From: Alphaproteobacteria bacterium
Lineage (GTDB): Bacteria > Pseudomonadota > Alphaproteobacteria > UBA3830
Direction of reading: 5' to 3'
Length of the DNA stretch: 7,459 nucleotides
NCBI GenBank assembly: GCA_025998735.1
Contig: BNWJ01000062.1
Location: forward strand, 1-7,459
The notes under the pieces were generated by a model. The model did not search any database. It was not told where the DNA came from and worked only from the letters and a program-made list of their open reading frames with translations. How positions within the stretch are numbered: position 1 is the stretch's first letter; the number at the start of each line of letters is the position of its first letter. The translations under genes were made by a program, and so were the position numbers. Below, in pieces: positions 6,284-7,459 of the stretch.

Positions 6284-6290
6284 TCTAAAG

Positions 6291-6815
6291 ATGAAAAGAG
6301 TGTTATGTACAACTATCATTGCTATGGTTTTTAACCTAAATGCGATGGAACGCGATATTGATATGGAAACGCAGAAGAGACCGAGTACGGCGAGTTTCTA
6401 TGTTGTGCCAAGCGTTGCGCGGCGGCCTGAACATGTCCGAGTGTCGATTCGTAGTAGAATTGTGTCGAGTGTTGAAATACATGTTGGGCAGCTTATTGGG
6501 CCAAGAAGTTTGCTGATTACTGATCATGATACACCACAGTTCGAACCTGCTCTAAAAACAGCGATGCCTTGTTGGAATGTCGAGGTCGCCCTTGGTTTGA
6601 GGAAAAATCAGTGGTGCACGGAATATGGGTTTGTGGAGAACGATTCTGATGATGATACCTTTATGCAGAAAATTTGGCTGATGTTGGATCGGTGTGATAC
6701 TGCATCTCTCTCTTACTATGCACCGCGAATGACGCAGGAGCATTTGGGCGATCTTGCTTTCTATTACGGTTCCGTTGTTTGTCGTTATCCTCTTAGTATA
6801 AAAAACTTACATTGA
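6291..6815 (+). CDS. Exported protein of unknown function, 174 aa
   Basis: I do not recognise the family. Residues 1-18 form a signal peptide (MKR, then VLCTTIIAMVFNLNA) with likely cleavage before Met19-Glu20. The mature protein of about 156 aa has no further membrane segment. It has four cysteines (94, 109, 135, 164), an even number compatible with two disulphide bonds in the periplasm or outside the cell, and an acidic cluster ENDSDDDTF (116-124). The early part (about 28-60) is rich in Arg, Ser and Pro. Its signal peptide, the Met-Glu start of the mature protein and the leader before the ATG resemble those of the exported protein at 303-1031, though the mature sequences do not look alike. 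The following sequence is degenerate, so this may be the surviving N-terminal part of a longer gene. Confidence 0.65.
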   Translation: MKRVLCTTIIAMVFNLNAMERDIDMETQKRPSTASFYVVPSVARRPEHVRVSIRSRIVSSVEIHVGQLIGPRSLLITDHDTPQFEPALKTAMPCWNVEVALGLRKNQWCTEYGFVENDSDDDTFMQKIWLMLDRCDTASLSYYAPRMTQEHLGDLAFYYGSVVCRYPLSIKNLH

Positions 6816-6850
6816 GTGATCCGAAGACGCGGCCCGTCCATCCTGATAAT

Positions 6851-6868
6851 ATATGGATTTTCCCATAT
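6851..6868. terminator. Hairpin downstream of the 174-aa gene
   Basis: ATATGG (6851-6856) pairs perfectly with CCATAT (6863-6868) around ATTTTC; A-T and T-G pairs extend it to eight. It begins 36 bases after the stop codon at 6815. There is no T-run after it, so it may serve as a 3' end structure rather than a classical terminator. Confidence 0.3.
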
Positions 6869-6895
6869 GTAAATCTTAAGCAAGCATAGATAAAG

Positions 6896-7111
6896 ATGAA
6901 AGAAATGTCCAATGAATTGCATGCTCAGTATCTAGCTCCTGTATGTGATCCGTGGGCTACTTCGGGAGATATTTCATGCGCTTCACTTCCGACAGCATGG
7001 ATTGATATGGGCCGGTTCGGGTGGGTGGATGCTCGGCATCTAACTGAAGCAGCAGCCCGCGGATGTGTTGTGTTAAATGCTCGGAGAAGCTTGCTCGAGC
7101 CCGCTAAATGA
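6896..7111 (+). CDS. Hypothetical protein, 71 aa, possibly a gene fragment
   Basis: An open frame from ATG 6896 to TGA 7111 with balanced, coding-like composition and higher GC than the flanks. No family is recognised; the segment HLTEAAARG followed by SLLEPA faintly recalls one ankyrin-like helix pair, too little to assign. There is no signal peptide and only a weak upstream purine run (AAAG). The stop overlaps an ATG (ATGA at 7108-7111) opening a 14-codon frame, and a third frame continues the open sequence to 7318, which suggests a longer gene broken by frameshifts. Minus-strand frames also cover this stretch (6925-7131 and 7073-7312), so the coding strand is not certain. Confidence 0.35.
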   Translation: MKEMSNELHAQYLAPVCDPWATSGDISCASLPTAWIDMGRFGWVDARHLTEAAARGCVVLNARRSLLEPAK

Positions 7112-7133
7112 TCCATGAGAGCGCAGGGCATAA

Positions 7134-7318
7134 TTATGGACTGCTAATTTGAGCATAAGGCCTGATATATCAGCAGAAGAAGCGAGCGCTTCGGCAATAA
7201 CCATGGAAAATATGGCTCTAGCAATTGCGCTCGTACGCCAGCATAATACGTTCAGCACTAACACTGAAATTGTAAAGTATAACAATAATACCGCAATTGT
7301 AAAATATAACAATAACTA
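7134..7318 (+). pseudogene. Probable out-of-frame gene remnant
   Basis: A frame open for about 61 codons to the TAG at 7316-7318, in a phase different from the 71-aa frame before it. The residues look coding (SIRPDISAEEASASAI, MENMALAIALVRQHN) and end in a duplicated (E/A)IVKYNNN. No ribosome binding site precedes its ATG at 7203, so independent translation is doubtful. It could be the C-terminal part of a gene that began at or before 6896. A minus-strand hydrophobic frame covers the same bases and is the rival reading. Confidence 0.3.
7268..7315. repeat. 27-bp tandem duplication
   Basis: The 21 bases at 7268-7288 recur at 7295-7315 with one mismatch (G or A at the ninth base), a period of 27 bp. 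The period is a multiple of three, so the open frame on the plus strand gains nine codons in phase, giving IVKYNNN twice. Confidence 0.7.
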
Positions 7319-7333
7319 GCCGTGTCGGGCAAC

Positions 7334-7459
7334 AGGGCTTTTTCCTAGAGACCTAAAGATTCCCGATAGCTTTCAAAGCACCTCATGAAATTCATGGAAT
7401 TGCAATATAAGGCTTTTCTGATATTTTTTTCTTTGTTGATCCTCATAATATTTAGCGCA
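7334..7459. mobile_element. Repeat end, possibly the terminus of an insertion sequence
   Basis: AGGGCTTTTTCCT (7334-7346) equals the inward-read right end of the element at 1122-1236, and GGCTTTTTCCTAGAGA (7336-7351) equals its left end. It points to the right, so the element would extend past the window. On the minus strand a frame stays open from the window edge to a TAG at 7346-7348, inside the repeat, as transposase genes often end; its sequence is too short to identify. A small hairpin, CATGAA-A-TTCATG, lies at 7384-7396. Confidence 0.3.

Noticed and set aside
7030..7111. Ankyrin repeat in the 71-aa frame
   Set aside because: Only one vague helix-pair resemblance (HLTEAAARG then SLLEPA), no second repeat unit and none of the usual Gly-x-Thr-Pro-Leu-His signature.
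7073..7312. Minus-strand frame of 79 aa with a hydrophobic N-terminus
   Set aside because: It needs a TTG start without a ribosome binding site, and its hydrophobic beginning is simply the reverse reading of the AT-rich tandem duplication. The plus-strand reading looks more coding-like, though neither is proven.

Overview
The window looks like a gene-poor, repeat-containing part of a moderately AT-rich Gram-negative genome. It carries the 3' end of a group II intron, short interspersed repeats, long intergenic gaps and several genes for exported proteins with no recognisable family. Together with a patatin carrying a signal peptide, this suggests an intracellular or amoeba-associated bacterium, possibly an alphaproteobacterium of the Holosporales/Rickettsiales kind. 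That placement is inference from gene content; nothing in the window fixes the taxon.

Layout: (1) 1-117, 3' end of a + strand group II intron (domains V and VI), followed by about 185 bases with no gene. (2) 303-1031 (-), an exported protein of 242 aa that may be a diverged thermonuclease-like protein, with a promoter at 1063-1091. (3) 1122-1236, a 115-bp element with terminal inverted repeats whose left end recurs exactly at 7336-7351. (4) 1334-3478 (-), a 714-aa exported patatin phospholipase with a serine-rich N-terminal extension of about 365 residues. (5) 3479-3809, a divergent intergenic region with the promoter of the next gene. (6) 3810-4946 (+), a membrane-anchored metallo-beta-lactamase-fold hydrolase of the NAPE-PLD/UlaG type. 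(7) 4988-5893 (-), a family 2 glycosyltransferase with two C-terminal membrane segments, convergent with the hydrolase. (8) 5894-6290, an intergenic region with a small GC-rich hairpin and candidate promoters. (9) 6291-6815 (+), an exported protein of 174 aa with no recognised family. (10) 6816-7333, a degenerate-looking stretch with a 71-aa reading frame, a further open frame in another phase and a 27-bp tandem duplication. (11) 7334 to the end, a repeat that may be the end of an insertion sequence running out of the window.

The genes are mostly single and on alternating strands, so no operon is evident. The clearest functional theme is the envelope and membrane lipids: an exported patatin acyl hydrolase lies divergent from a membrane-anchored NAPE-PLD-type hydrolase, next to a glycosyltransferase of the polyprenyl-phosphate sugar type. 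A joint role for the first two is inference. No defence system, CRISPR array, tRNA or rRNA was seen.
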